A stretch of 64,000 nt of DNA, taken from NCBI GenBank assembly GCA_964017145.1, contig OZ024843.1, forward strand, positions 301,001 to 365,000. The letters run 5' to 3'. Shown here one piece after another: positions 11,408 through 24,636 of the stretch. This DNA is from Agrocybe praecox (taxonomy: Eukaryota > Basidiomycota > Agaricomycetes > Agaricales > Agrocybaceae). The notes below the pieces were generated by a model. That model saw only the letters and a list, made by a program, of their open reading frames with translations. It was not told the origin of the DNA and ran no database searches. The position numbers and the translations under genes are program-made. Every line of letters begins with the position of its first letter. Positions within the stretch are counted from its first letter, which is position 1.

Positions 11408-14400
11408 AGCCGCGCATGCTACACGTCACACGTGTCAATTTAGGTCTAATTCCACCTCCGAGTCGTTCGTTCTTCGTTCGTGCTTTCACATCACATCCTC
11501 CGTCGTTGATTTAAGACGAGTTCTTCTCAGCTATTGATTCACATTCCGTACATTCGATACACATGACATCCACAGTGATATCCGTGGCATACGCATACGC
11601 GTGTACACCCCTACAGGACAACCGCATCGCAACGCATTTACATCATCTCCTTCTTTCTAGATACATTCCAAAGAAGGGGATGGATGTCTACGTATCAAGC
11701 AGAACGGATGTTCTCGCGGCAATCTGGATCGCGTTTCCTGTATGATTGGTTGTTGTCGATGTATGGGTTTTGGGTTGGTTAATGGAGCTTGGGATTAGGT
11801 CAGTTTGGTTTTTCTGGGAATGTCTGGAATGTCTAACGAACATGGCACCCCACTCGCTTACGATATGAAAAGCATCGGTGCGCTCTCTCATTATCCCTAC
11901 TGGATGTCTTCAGCTTCAGCCTCTCTGATCTGATCGCACCCCACTATATAATCCTATATAAAGGTCAACACCCCACCGAGAGCTAGCATATAACTGGGAT
12001 CGGTTGAACGCACCTCGGAGGTTCTTATGCGTCTTCTCCAGTATTTGGAACAGGATCGTCACCAGGCCATTACGGTATGTACTGTCTCTCCTCTTCTGTG
12101 ATGGGTCTTTTTATGCATCTTTGTGTTTTCTCCCCTTTTTCTTCCTTCCTCCCCTCTCGTCCACTCGTCTTCATTCGTCCACTCGTCTTTTCCCTTTCTC
12201 CTCTCCGCTCGCTCATTCACTCCCTTCTACAAATACAAAGCAGAAACCTTTCTTCTCTCGTGATTTTTCTCCCTCGTCGTTCGTTTCCAGTCTAACCCCA
12301 TGTTCGTCTCAACTCTGGCAATAACTCCAACATCTGATGTCTGCCACCCACAGCCTCGCCAGCCCAGCCCAGTATCCACCCTTGCCCTTCCTTCTTTTTA
12401 TTCTTCCTCCCACTATGCGGCGTCGTGTTCCATCGCATCATCGGGTGTAGTGGGCGGTTGCTAACGCGTAAGCGAATCGGAACTTGGAAGGGACAAGAAG
12501 GAGGGCACGCGGTCCCATAACGCCGCGTGTGTATCCCACGTCACACATGTCTGTTACAAGCTACACGCACCCGGGATGCAGCTCGGAGGTTTCTCGACTA
12601 GTCAGCGGTGCTGAGCGTCGATGATGAATGGGAGCGATGGGAAGCTCCATGTGTGTGGAAGTGGAAAGGAGAAAAGCGGATGGAGGTTGGAAGTTTCGAA
12701 GTGCACGCGTGCGCGGGTTAGCGCACGGGAACCAAGAGACTTTGCTGAGTGAGTGGGATAGAGAGTCGGTCGGCTGGTAGAATCATACGCATGCGTGGAA
12801 GTAAAGAATGAGCAGATCCGTGTGTGGGAAGTATTGGAAGATTAAGGGAAAGTGTCGGTAAATGAATTATTACAGACAAAGGGGTAACATAGATGATCTT
12901 TTCTGCTGTGGGGATCCAGGGTTCGGGAACTTCGAATCTCTGAACGGTTCCGTTTCATTGGTTCCTTTTGTCCTCTCCTTCTTTCATACGGTCGCTGAAT
13001 TACAAAGCTTTCCGTCCGTAGACAACATTTTTTTCTTCCTGCCGAAGCTCAAAAATGGACAAAAACATCGTTGTCATTGAATAGGGTTCCAGACAAATTA
13101 TCCGTTGTCGCACCTGTTGGACTTTGGCGAGATGTTATGAATGAATCGATACAGGAGGTACGTGTACGCGCACATGTGCATAGGATAAGATTGGATGGGT
13201 AGGTGTAGGGAAAGTGAAGTAAAAGACGTGCGATAAGCCCAACTAGGGATGTGGTTGGATTGATCGTGTTGACGTACGGCGATGGGTCTTGCGTGCGTTT
13301 TTTTATAGTCGATGCTTGGTTTGAAGGGCTGTTGTGCACGTCCGAGCCGCATCGAGCTCTTGTCCACCCAGCTTTCATCTCCTCTTTCCTCGACTACCAG
13401 CCTACGTTCTTAATTTAACCGTTTGCTTCCTGTCTGTCAACATATCAGCAGCAGCCCATTCCCACCGACGTCATTCACTCATCCTTCTCTCTGCCCTTTC
13501 TTTTCCACCCACGAGGATATCCCAATTTTATCGAGCTTGGAGTTGAACGTTGAACGTTGATTAACGTTGATTATTGGAGGTGGCAGAGGGCTTGTAAGGT
13601 TGTAATTTGAAACGGACAAGCGATACGTGGGAGAAAGGGTAAGCGGTCCGAAATATCCAACAGCAACGCGCGTGTTACAGGTCACACATGTCACTTTGTT
13701 TCTGATTCCTCCCTCTTGGTTCTCAACCTCCCTTCCGATTAATTTAAGACGAGCTATTTCACATTTACATTCTGTTCACATATGCATTTGACACATACTC
13801 GATACCCATTGTCATCCACATATTCAGCAACAAGGATGCTCTAGCGATGTTCCGAATCGTGTTCTGTGTGGGGTTCCGGTTAACGTTAACGTTTACGTTT
13901 AACTGTTGTCGCGTGAAGGTTTTGGGGTTCGTTCGTTGGACTAGGTCAGTTAGGAATGTCTAAAAAAAATGGAATCACTGACATCCTTGTCTCCCTTAGC
14001 CTCGTACTCGTTCTCTATATGCGATTCAACGTCCACCGAGCTCGAACATCACTGTTATTGAACGCACCTCGATGCATTCTCCCATAAGCAGATGCACCTG
14101 TTGTCCTCCCTCTTTCTCTTCCCCTCCTTGCCATCGTCGCCGAGGTCCTATCGTAACCTACTCGAAACGCAGCTCATTGGTCCCCATACCCTCCTTTATT
14201 GTCGTTACTACTTTCCTCATGTTGGTACTTTGAGAGGGATGCTGGAAAACGGCGAAGAAGAAACTTCCCTCTCTCGTGCTCCTTTCTCCCGACTGGCCCT
14301 ATTTCTTGCTCTCTCCTTCCTATATGGCGGACCCCCTCTCGCATCTTGATTGAACGCTTTCGCACTCGCATCCGTACACACCTTTCGTCCTCCCTGCCCC

Positions 14401-16515
14401 ATCTAATCCCTTTCGAAATCCCCGTCGTTTCTGCGCATGCGTGCCAAACGTGCAATCAACCCCTTTCTGCTTCCCACATGACGTTGTTACGTTCATTCTC
14501 CCTCTTTCCTTTCGCTTCTCCAGTCCCGCCCCCCGCTCCAATTCAATCGCCCATCCTTTCGTCGGGATTTCGGACTCCTAAGAAACATAAGGATACAAAA
14601 CTCTCTTCCCTCGTCCTCTCCTTATTCACTCTCCCTTCCTATCACTTTGTGGCCATTACCTCTCCGCAAACGCAGAACGCTACTGGCACCATTATCGGCC
14701 TCCCCTGTAGTTTTTCACGTTCAAGCGCCCACAGTGTGATGGATGCGAGACATGTACGGTCCTCTTATGCATCTTTGGATTTACTATCCTTTCTCCTCCT
14801 CCCTCCCCTTTCGTCCACTTGACCACTCGGGTTTTTTTCTTCTACTCTCCATATGTCCTACCTATCTGCTCGCTCATTTATTTACTCCCTTTCCCCAAAA
14901 TACGAAATAGAAGCCACTCTTCTCTCGTGATTCTTCTCCCTCATCGTTCTTTTCCAGTTTGCCTAATCGTTCTTGCTCTTTTCAGGCCCGACGATTGGAG
15001 TGTTTGATAAACGTCCTCGTTGCATAACATTCCTCAAATTGCATGGGCGAGAATACCCCGTCCGTCGAATGTGCTGACGTGCGCCAAGGTGCGTAGATTA
15101 CCTTCTTTCTCTCTGGTTGTCACACTCAAGCGCCTTCGTCTTCTTTCCCTTGTTTTCCGTTCTCTAGTATGACATAATATACCTTCGCTAGAAGATCATG
15201 CTACGATCTTTGTGTCACAACTTGCAGAACTGCTCAATAAATGCGGATGCACTTCGTTATTCTGGGTGTGTACGACGCTTTTTCCAACTTTTGACGCTAA
15301 TTATCGTTCCTTTATTCGTAAATCTTTTTCGCCCTTCCTCCTTCCTCTACTTATGTTGCCTGATCCTTTCCATCTACTTCGCTCTTGTAATCTTCGCTCG
15401 CTTCCTGTTTACACAGTCAAAGGAAAAGGCAAAAACAAAGCAAACGAAAACGAAAGCTCGACAATCGACGATCGATAATCCACAACAGGGACCAATATTG
15501 AACTTCCTCGCCGCCTCGCTTTATTGCCGGGCCATCTATCTTGCTCTTGTGATGACGCGTAGCCTGGAAAACTCCTCTTTCCATCTAGCTGTTCAAGCTT
15601 GCGTCAAGGTTCCTCGTCTTGTGGGTTTTCTCTTCAATTTCCTTCTGTTCCTGTTCAGTATGATGATGAACTGACATGAACTCGGCAGAAGGCCATGTTT
15701 TGACCTTCGTTCGTCTTAACCGGAGAAGAAAGGATCGATGAATATGGATGGGGTACGATGACTTTGTTTTTTTTCTCTCTCATTCAATATGGCTGTACGC
15801 CGCTCGTTTCAACTTTGTACTGTTTCCTTTTGTTTTTCCTCCCTCCCTCCACCCTCGTTTTCCACCTCCTCTTGCTTATCACTCGTTCCTTGCCCTTTCC
15901 TCGTTCCTGCATACCTGCATTCCTATCATGTTCAACTCAATGAATCGAATGGGCTTTGTTGATCTCCTTCTCTCCTTCTCTTTCCTTTCTTTCGCTTACT
16001 TGGGGCTCATGCAAATATAATCTCATTGGATTCATGCGCCCTCCCATGTTGGTCTAGAGCGAGTGCGCGGGATGGCTGGATTAAGTCCTCTTTCGAATTT
16101 AGCGGAGATGTGCTACGATGTCCTCATCACCTCCATCATCCGGCAATGTACTTCCAAAAAGAATGTCAATTTGGTTCATTCTCCGCAGTACTGAAATCGG
16201 AACCGATAAGTGTGACAATTCGCACGTGGCAGTAGCAAGTCCGATGGAAACGAAAGCCAAAACGAAACATACGTTGTGAACCGGATTCATTACCAAGAGG
16301 TGCAAAGGCCCACGAACGCCAGCCGGAACGCTCAACGATAGAGGGATCAATGGGTTGAAAAATAAGGCAAATGGATGTGGGCGAACCGTTGCCGGCGCGG
16401 AATCGAAATCCGACCGGTACGAGGGCTAGGTTGTTAATTTACAAACGATGGTGTATTTTATGTAACGTTGAAAGAAGTGTCGAATCTACTAAACGGACAC
16501 GAATCATAGTCCAAT

Positions 16516-18034
16516 TTACAAAGGAAGATTGGTAATATCAGGAGGGGTGAGTGACTCAGCTCTCAAGGAGTCTGCACGAGGTCGTCCTAATGTGGAATAT
16601 ATCGGCGGTAGGCTAATAATATCTGCGTCGTCATCTGCTACCTGACCCCCATCCTCATGAAATCTATATCGCACTGGACGAATCTGATCAGGTGGCAATG
16701 TTTCTTCTATACGCACTTCTTCAGCATCGCGTACGTCTTCAGATGATCCCGGCCGCTCGGGAGTTGGACTAAACGCTTGTCGATATTTGTTTGTTTTCTC
16801 CGTTGTCGTGTATTGAGCAAGCGGAAACCGTCCGATTTGGCGAGGATCTGGTGCGCTGAACGGTTGGACGATCGAATTATTAACGTTTACCATTTTACCT
16901 TGTTTCCGTGACACACGTTTCCATATCCACAATCCTATCAACAGCATAAAAAGCCCACTGACCACCGGACCGGCGATAGCACCTCTGTTTATTTGATGAA
17001 CGCTTTGAGTAGAAGTAGTTGAGGTTGTTGGATGGTCGAGTGAGCTTAAGACCGGTATATTTGTCGAGGTTTTTGGATGGTCTATTGGGCTTGAAACCGG
17101 TACATTTGACACGGGTATCGATGGGACAGCATCCAAAGTAAACGATTTTGTGGTGTTTTGAACAATCACGAAGGCTAGAGAGAACGAGACGACGTTGGAT
17201 ACATTCTCAGCAAAGGTAAAGCGCAATGTATGTGACCCTCGAGAGAGAGAAGGTGTCTGGATAAAAAGCCACTCCTGGGATCCACCATTCCAAGTAGGAT
17301 CTTGAGTTGGGTTACTGAGTGAGAAATTCAGAGGTTGTCCGTCGTCGACAAGATATGAATATGATGTTGTATCCATTGTTGAGCGAAAGAGGAAGGATAC
17401 ATATAATGCGATGGAATTGCCTATATGTTCACTAATGTAAGCCTTACACTTTGGATACAAATAACGGAAAGGTTTTACCATCAAAGTTGATAGTATTATC
17501 AATAGGCGATGACAGGTCATCATTGAGGTTGTACTGTATATCAACACCTGAATCTGGGAATTCGTTAGGCCTGTACCACAAGCCATCAAATGAGATCGCC
17601 AGATCTGGCATTTTGACTGAAATATTATGCTGTCCCTGAGGAAGTGTGCGGTTATTGAAACAACTGAATTGACCAGGTCCATATAACGTTGTTGCGATTT
17701 GCTCAACACCATCTATCGTGCACAACGGGATTTGATCAAATACACCGATGAATTGTGCCTCAACGGTCGTCCCTAGGCATTGTTAACTACGAGATAGAAT
17801 AATATGCAAGCACTTGCCGTTGAATATATACCAGAAGCTGGAGATGACACCAGAAGCGTCTCGTGTCGTATGGAGAGTCCCATAGAATGGGGGAGGGCTT
17901 GATGATGGCACCGTCGCGAAATTCATGTTTGTTAGTATTCCACTGGTGGGAACCCATGAGCCCTGATAAACAATAGCCGGATCATGGTCATCCACAAAGA
18001 CGACGGACTCTCCGAGTTTCAAAGTTGTGGACAT
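16516..18034 (-). CDS. two-domain single-pass membrane protein, array copy B
   Basis: Exons 18034-17818, 17772-17479 and 17420-16516 give 471 aa. Intron 1 again starts GCAAGT; intron 2 starts GTAAAA. Exon 1 holds VDDHDPAIVYQG and FWYIFNG; exon 2 holds CTIDGV, CFNNRTLPQGQHN and FDGLWYR; exon 3 holds NSIALYV, SYLVDDG, the S/T/P stalk with two IDHP/LDHP-TTST units, the helix at about 318-336 and the tail ISLPPIYSTLGRPR. The PIVQPFSAPD and QYTTTEKTNKYRQAF tail segments are shared with all copies, suggesting selection on the cytoplasmic part as well. The stop at 16516 gives the NLPL end typical of the family. The nearest neighbours are repeated spacers, so it is transcribed alone. Ligand and function are unknown. 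Confidence 0.85.
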
Positions 18035-18099
18035 ATGAGAGAAGCCTAGAACGAGTGAGCCTGAGGAATAGTCCAGGATATGTAGGTGTTTAAGAGGGT

Positions 18100-18107
18100 C
18101 TTTATAG
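18100..18107 (-). promoter_or_regulatory. TATA-like box of array gene B
   Basis: GCTATAAAGACC on the minus strand, about 65 bases upstream of the ATG at 18034, in the same context as in copies A, C and D. Confidence 0.5.
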
Positions 18108-18187
18108 CCGTCAATTTCTACATGTAAATCACATCACATACGCCACAAATATCGCATACCAGCATCGTGATGTTATTCAACATCTGT

Positions 18188-18680
18188 ACCCGGGTAAGTA
18201 TAGAAATACGGACTGTTAAGCTTCGAACGAACATTCTTGGTTCTTGGCATATGGAAATTAAATGATGGGCGTCCTTATGCGCATCAGCGAGCGTGTAGAT
18301 GCATTTTTAGCCCCTCAACGTCGTCCTCAACGTTTTCACATAACAAGATGGATTCTTTCCTTTTTAAAATACAGAAACGTGTAACAGTATGTAGAGTATC
18401 TATTTTTAGATATTTAATCAAATTGAAAAGAAATATCACAATCAAAATCAGCATTTGATGGTTGTGGGAAAGTGGACGTGAGGAAGAAATCTCGCTCGCC
18501 GTGACCGCCGACAGCATAAGTAATTCTTCAGGTTGAATGCATTGCGTCTTATTGAAGAAATTCAGTAATATAAAGCTACTATGACATAAATTCAGTGGAA
18601 TATGCTCAGTGGTCCTCTGTAACTGCCTAAAGTATGCCTTAAACCAGTTCGGAAAGCGCTCAAAAGTAGCCATTGTCACA
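18188..18680. mobile_element. partial copy of the 10200-11407 element
   Basis: From 'aaatacggactgttaagctt' through 'cttggttcttggcatatgga', 'cctcaacgtcgtcctcaacg' and 'gatggttgtgggaaa' it follows 10205-10600 in order, with more substitutions than the two arms of the full element show to each other. Only the left half is present; no right terminus is found. It sits just upstream of gene B. Confidence 0.55.
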
Positions 18681-21000
18681 GATATAATTTATTGAAATAT
18701 TATGCTATCATCTACCACTTATCGATATGCACCAGCTGCATGAACGGATGTCGAGGTGCGTCAGCAACCATACAATTCGCTTGTCCGCCTATGGCCGCTT
18801 TTAGCTTATTTCTCGATTTCAAAGATGTTACTAGCTACAAAAGGTGAAAAGTCATTAAGGAATCAATTTTTTAATATCAGGCACCTGTGAATATAATTTC
18901 ATGTGTTCCCTTCCCTCAAACGTCCTATCTTTAGCTCATGATCCTCGATAATCGGACACATGCCTTGCTTCCGTCTTTCGTTATGGCCATTCATGCTCTG
19001 TCGTGTGTGTCTTTTCTCGTCCTCCTTTTCTTTCCGTCTATAGTCCGATTATGACCATCACTAGATTATGCTACAATCCTCGTTCGTTTCCCGACAAGCA
19101 CGGATGGACTTCGGTAAGTTGCTGTCTCAATTTCTCCCTTTTATTTATAGATTTACTACGCCCGTTCCGGCCTTTGAATGTAAATGTAATCTGGTTCGTT
19201 CCATTCCACTTCCTATTTTTATCTTGCTCGGGTGATCATGATGATTGAAGCTTCTTCGAAGTTCAGTGATGATCATGATATGTATGTCTAGTCCTGGTTC
19301 TCGTGATGTGAAATAGTGACTACGAACGCCTATAGCTAGTAGGCTAACCCCTAAATGTAAAGCCCTAAATGTGAAGCCTTAAATGTTAATTAATTATCTC
19401 CTTGAAACATGCCATATCTCTCATACCTCGAACGAGCTAACCCTTTATCTATGCCCTTTTTCCCATTCCTTCACATCCCATACCCCAACCAAAATCGAAC
19501 ACCAGTTGGCATTCATACGGATTGTCCCTTATCGCACCTGGCAACTTGGACGCGAGGAAAAGGACGTGCGGTCTAGGGAATGCGCTGAAGCGACGGCGCT
19601 GACGTGACTTAGATGCGTCTCTTTTTTGCACTGACAATTAGGGCTTCTCCCCCAAACATTCCCCGCGTCCAGTCACACAACTACTTACCACCTTGTCCTT
19701 TCTTGCTTCGTTTCCTTGTCTCTCCTGTTATACCTTGCTTCCATCCTTGAGCAACTTCTTAGTTCAATCGCATTATCAGAGGGAGTATCCGGCTCTGCAG
19801 ATGTCGCTGAATTGGAACTGGCAAGCGGGAAGGCGAGAGGTTGGTAAAGTAAAAAGAGTAAAGTACGGACATTGAGCATGGATTGACCGTTAAGAAGTCG
19901 ACCTATGCTTGATATATCCACACATTTTGAGCAGTTCCTGAGGTTTATTCATGGAGCAGCTCCCAAGGTCATTGTTATTGTCGGAGGTAGCAGAGGCAAA
20001 GCAGAGGGTTCGCAGGTTGGAAAGCGTGCGGTCCGGAATCTCCGATAGAGCCGCCGCGCGTGTTACACGTCACAATTGCGTCACACGTGTCAATTCCTCG
20101 TTCGTTCTTTCGTTCGTTCGTGCTTTCACATCACATCATCCCTCATTAATTTAAGAGGTATTATTTTCAGCTATGCGTTCGCGTTCTGTTCATTTGATAC
20201 ACATCCGATCCACATCGCATCCCATCGTAGTGTGTTAACGTATTCTCTTGCGGTGGTCTTTCGTTGTGGAATTAGCTGGTGTCCGCGTGGACCTCTCGTC
20301 GCGTGCAGGTTTTGGGCTGCGTTCGTTTCATGGAGCTTGGGGAATCGCATTGAGTCTGTTCTGTTTTACTCGGAACTTGCGAGCTTGAATGTCTAACGAA
20401 CGTGGCATCCCATTCGCCCATGATATGATATGAGAAGCATCGATTGTGCTCTCGTATGAGCCCTACTGGATATTTATTCACCCACGATATGGTATGAAAA
20501 ACATCAATTGCGCTTTCATATCATCCCTACTGAATATATTCGGCTCGAGCCTCTCTGACCTGATCGCAGCTCAAGCGCTCACTGACCCATCGAAACCTCA
20601 ACGCCCCGGTGTGGTAGGTGTAGGGAAAGTGGGGCGGGAGACTTGTGATAAGTGAGTGAAGGGTCTACCTAGGGATGTGGTTAAATTGATGGTGTTGACA
20701 TCCAGCGGTGCGTATTTTCTCATTTAAAATGATAGCCTTGCTTTCTTTCACCCCACCTTTTTTATTGAATAAACACTTGTTTCCCTTAGGCCTTAACGCT
20801 AACCCCCCTTTCGTCTCAATTCCGTCAATAACTCCAAAATCTGCTGTCTCCCGCACCCAGCCTCGCCCCGCCAACACCAGCACCCCCCTTTGCCCTTCTT
20901 TCTTCCTTTCATTCTCCCTTCCGCTATGCGTCGTCGTGTAGTTCGATCGCATGATTGGGCGTAGTGGGCGGTTTGGATTCGAAGTATATTGAAACTTGGA

Positions 21001-21026
21001 AAAAAAAAAAAAAAAAAAAAAAAAAA
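21001..21026. repeat. A homopolymer of about 26 bases
   Basis: It follows 'gaaacttgg' where blocks 1 and 4 read 'aagggacaagagggagggta' before rejoining at 'gtacgcggcttcc' (block 1). Homopolymer expansion or replacement is the simplest reading; length may be unreliable in an assembly. Confidence 0.8.
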
Positions 21027-21049
21027 GTACGCGGCTTCCATGTAGCCTC

Positions 21050-21215
21050 CTCTATTGATCGAACATGCCACTACCATACGCACACGCATAGACACGCCCG
21101 ACAGGTCAACCGCATCGCATCGTAGTACGCTAAGCATATATAGAACACGCCCTTCTTTTTAAAGTTCATGCGTACCTACAAGCAGAACGGATGCTGATGC
21201 GGAGGTCTGGAGCGT
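21050..21215 (+). promoter_or_regulatory. conserved TATA-bearing spacer module, copy 2
   Basis: Same order of sub-motifs as at 4490-4670, including 'gtacgctaagcatatataga' with the TATA-like core at about 21137-21143, but lacking the short 'ccaaagaaggaga' piece. Promoter function is inferred, not shown. Confidence 0.3.
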
Positions 21216-22266
21216 GTCTCGTGTGTGAGACTAACTGGTCTTTCAGGGTCAGTCGGCTCTCGCTGTTATCCTCACTTCACTTTCCCTGTCTGCGACTTCG
21301 ACGTCTAGATGTCAGATCCTGGTCAAACACATAGAGTCGGAGGTTATCTCCCTGCCGCAGAAAGATCTTCCTCTCGTGCCTCTTCTCGGTACTCGCTCAG
21401 GCTCTCCATAGAACGCTGCCCGGGTACCCGTACGAACCTCTCGAATACCCCTGTTATTTCTGCGTATGCGTGCCGGGCGAAACATGCACGAATCCTGTTC
21501 CTTCTTTCCTTTCGTTCTCTTCCCTTTGCTTCTACTTCAATTCTCCCTTCTTCCCTCTGCTCGTCTGACGCAACGCCTCTACTCTCCTTTTCTCTTTCTC
21601 GAGCTTTTGTACTTCTCAGTCCCCTTGTTTTCTCTGCACGTCCTTCCAACCCCTTCCCTCCCTTTTTCTACCTCTTACCCGCCTGTGCTTCCTTCACCCC
21701 GATCAACTGCTCATTCCTCCCCCCTTCCACTCCAATTTTGCGATCCTTTCGCTCGTATCTTCTTTCCTCCCTCCCTTCGTAAATATAAGAATACGAATCC
21801 TCCCCTCTCGCTCCCCATTTTATTGGACATTCTCGCTCTCCGCAAACGCAAAACCGAAACTCAAACGTGAAACGCTACTGCCACAAAGTTATTGTATTTC
21901 CTTGCCCGCTGTTGGCTTTGGCGGGATTCGGGACCAGCATATCTTGGAACGGTTTCGTATTTTTCTCTGCGACCGACTCGTGCCATTCTTTTTCCTCCGT
22001 CGCTCACTGAATTTCTAACTCCCCTTCGCTCTCTCCTCTCTAACACGCTCTATCAATTCTTCCCATTCTCTTTTTTGTTTTTTTTGTTTTTTGCATACAA
22101 CATCTATAAGAGCCAAGTCACCGAGCGCACGCTACTTCACACTTCACAAGCAGAACGAATGCTGTGGAATGAGCTGGTCACGACGTCAGCCTCTCATCGT
22201 GTGAAGGTTTTTTTGGGGTTAGTTCGCTTTGTGGAGCTCGGGGGATCGAATTAGGTCAGTTGTGTA

Positions 22267-23380
22267 TGGCGGTCATTTAGGGTAAATATTCCCGCGCACG
22301 CTCATTGAGATTTTTACCCTTTCTGCGAAATGTTAGGGCCAAAATAGGTCTAAATATGGCTAAGTCAAATTGTCCCTGAACGTGTGCGCGGAAAAGAAAG
22401 TTGCGCGATGTTGGGTAAATCGCGCTATGGTGGTCATTTAGGGGAAGTATTCCCGCGCACCGCTCATTGGGATTTTCCCCTTTCCGCGCAATGTTAGGGG
22501 TCAAATTAGGTCTAAATATGGTTAAGCCCAAATTGTCCCTGAAAGTGTGCGCGGACAGGAAAGTTGCGCGATTTACCCAAAATCGCGCGACTTTTTTCCG
22601 CGCGCAATTCGTTTAATTTAAGTGGAGTCATGTGCGCGGGTATTCGGATCGGTGCGCGCAATTAATGTGTGCCTGCGTATGCCGGTCTGCCGAAAGTTGA
22701 ATCACCGTCTGGCACCCCGGCACTTCCAAGAATTTTTGATTCTTCCTAACGGATGAATTTAGATATCTGGCATATTCTTGAATTTATGTCCCATAAATTA
22801 TAACCTGCAAGTATTTTACTGATACGAAAGGTCTAATATATATTTAAAAGTCATCATTTCCTATAGAACTATTTACATCAAAACATATAATTAAGTGTCC
22901 AAATACAAAAGGTTAAGAAGTGATGAGTAAATACAGGGAAAGAACTCCCACTGGAAAGTTAGAATGGTCTTCATAGCATAGTATGTATTTGAATTGTAAA
23001 TGAAGTCTGACATACGGCTCCATTGAAAGCTTTTATGCAGCTGGATGATCCGACCTTCGGCAACCCGGCACACGCCCACACATTAATTGCGTGCCAGTAA
23101 AATCACGCGCTCACACAAAAGTGTTGCGCGCAATTCTTAACATAATTGCGCGTGCTGGTCCAAATACCCGCGCACATGACTGCACTTAAATTAAAAGAAT
23201 TGGGCGTGGAAAAAAAGTTGCGCGATTTTGGGTAAATCACGCAACTTTCCTGTCCGCGCACACTTTCAGGGACAAATTGGACTTAACTATATTTAGACCT
23301 AATTTGACCCCTAACATTGCGCGGAAAGGGGAAAATCCCAATGAGTGGTGCGCGGGAATACTTCCCCTAAATGACCGCCA
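22267..23380. mobile_element. TA-flanked MITE with long TIRs and an extra nested left end
   Basis: The right end (...CCTAAATGACCGCCA, ending 23380) is followed by TA. Its complement, TGGCGGTCATTTAGG, starts twice on the left: at 22267 (preceded by TA 22265-22266) and, with one change, at 22428 (preceded by TA 22426-22427). The inner copy matches the right arm better and extends inward over roughly 200-300 bases ('aagtattcccgcgca', 'gcgcggacaggaaagttgcg', 'gcgcgggtatt'). The interior (22740-23040) is AT-rich and non-coding. A TA duplication with long TIRs suggests a Tc1/mariner-type non-autonomous element; the 22267-22427 piece is a second, truncated insertion or a duplicated end. Confidence 0.75.
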
Positions 23381-24636
23381 TACTCTTTCGTCAACCCCCT
23401 ACACCTCCCCAAATTTCATTTCCTTCATCCCTTTCCCTATGCCTACTCCAACGCTTCCTCCGGCTCCGGCTCTGCCATACAATCCCTGCCGCACGCATAT
23501 ATGAATCCTCTTTCGATCTGGACGTTCACTCCTAAGCGTCTTTGTCTTGTAGGTTTTCCCGTTCTACTTCTTTCCGTGTAGTCTGATCATAAAATGGCCT
23601 GAATTTGCTAATAGGTCATGCTTCCATCTTCGTTTTTAGAAAGCACGAGGACGACTTCGATAAATACGGTATGGGTTACAGTGCTTTCGCGTCTCTCTAT
23701 TTGTGGCTGCACGATTCTTGGTCCAACTTTTGAGCGTATTTCCCTTCGTTTCTTCTTTCCCTCAACCACGTTCCTAATCACATCACTTGATCATGACATT
23801 TTCGCTCGTTCCTGTCTTTAGCAATTAAACACTATAATAATAATAACTCGATAATCGGGGATCGATAATCGACAAAGGGGATCAGTGAAGATTGGGATTG
23901 GATCTCCTCGTCACCTCGCTTAACTCAGAATTTGGGGCCATCTACCATGTTCTGGTAACGCGTGGCTTGGAAGAGTTTTGGCTTTACGACGCTCGGTTTA
24001 ACCTTCGAGCGTGTTTCTTTTTCTTCCTCTTTCTTTCGACCTTATTTTGTCTATTCCTATCACGTTCGACTCAATGAATAGGAATGGGCTGGTGATTTCT
24101 GTCTCTCTTTCTCGTTCTTCTGCTTACTCTGGGCTGATGTAAATGCAATCTCATCTGATTCAAACACCTCATCTTGGATACCGCGAGTGATGGCTGGAAT
24201 TCCTCTTTTGAATTAATCTCACCGGAGATGTGCTACGAAAGTCCCCTCACTGCCTCAAATGTATTTCTTCGGTCCATCCTCCGCAGTCCTGAAGTCGGAA
24301 CCAACAAGTATGACAATCCGCATGTGGAAATACTCTAGTCAGTCGGATAGACAGAAAAGCCAGAAAAAATCATAGATTGTTAACCGGATTCATTATCAAC
24401 AGATGCAAACGCTTACCAACGCACAAACGCCAGCCGGAACGCCTACCAATAGCATTCTCAAGTAAGCGAGGGGTTGAAAGACAAGGAAAAAGGATTATCG
24501 GCGAAGGGCGCAAACTGCTGCCGGGGCGGAATCAGTCCGAGCGGTGCGAGGGCCAGGATATTAAATTATAAACGATGGTACATTTTATTTAACGTAGAAA
24601 TATCCGTCGAATCTACTAAACAAACACGCATCATAG

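Larger units (their letters stand above)
9700..16515. repeat. spacer block 2 of the tandem array, interrupted by a TIR element
   Basis: This is non-coding DNA with the spacer modules in order: 'ggaggtagcagaggactcg' (9834), 'gatagcgcc' (10190, interrupted by the element at 10200-11407, resuming at 11408), 'tctaacgaacatggcacccc' (11832), C/T-rich runs (12100-12300, 14090-14900, 15300-15400 and 15830-15990), 'gtgggcggttgctaa' (12448), 'ctccgcaaacgcagaac' (14663), 'agcggagatgtgctacgatg' (16100) and the gene 3' flank (16130-16510). A second partial series (13190-13800) shows that the block contains an internal duplication. No frame is conserved with the other blocks. Confidence 0.65.
18690..24636. 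repeat. spacer block 3 of the tandem array, interrupted by a MITE
   Basis: There is no convincing gene. 18690-19560 is unique-looking, with a short run of 'cctaaatgt' words at about 19350-19387. From 19563 the block repeats the left edge of the window, followed by the standard spacer modules: 'ttgaccgttaagaagtcgac' (19883), 'ggaggtagcagaggc' (19983), 'cgtgttacacgtcac' (20056), 'gtggtaggtgtaggg' (20611), the TATA-bearing module (21050-21215), C/T-rich runs (21490-22080), 'ctctccgcaaacgcaaaac' (21835) and 'accggagatgtgctacg' (24221), then the 3' flank of gene C. A 26-base A run (21001-21026) replaces spacer bases present in the other blocks. Confidence 0.65.

Noticed and set aside
14199..14822. 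207-codon frame in spacer block 2
   Set aside because: Same pyrimidine-driven composition, not conserved in the matching sequence of blocks 3 and 4.
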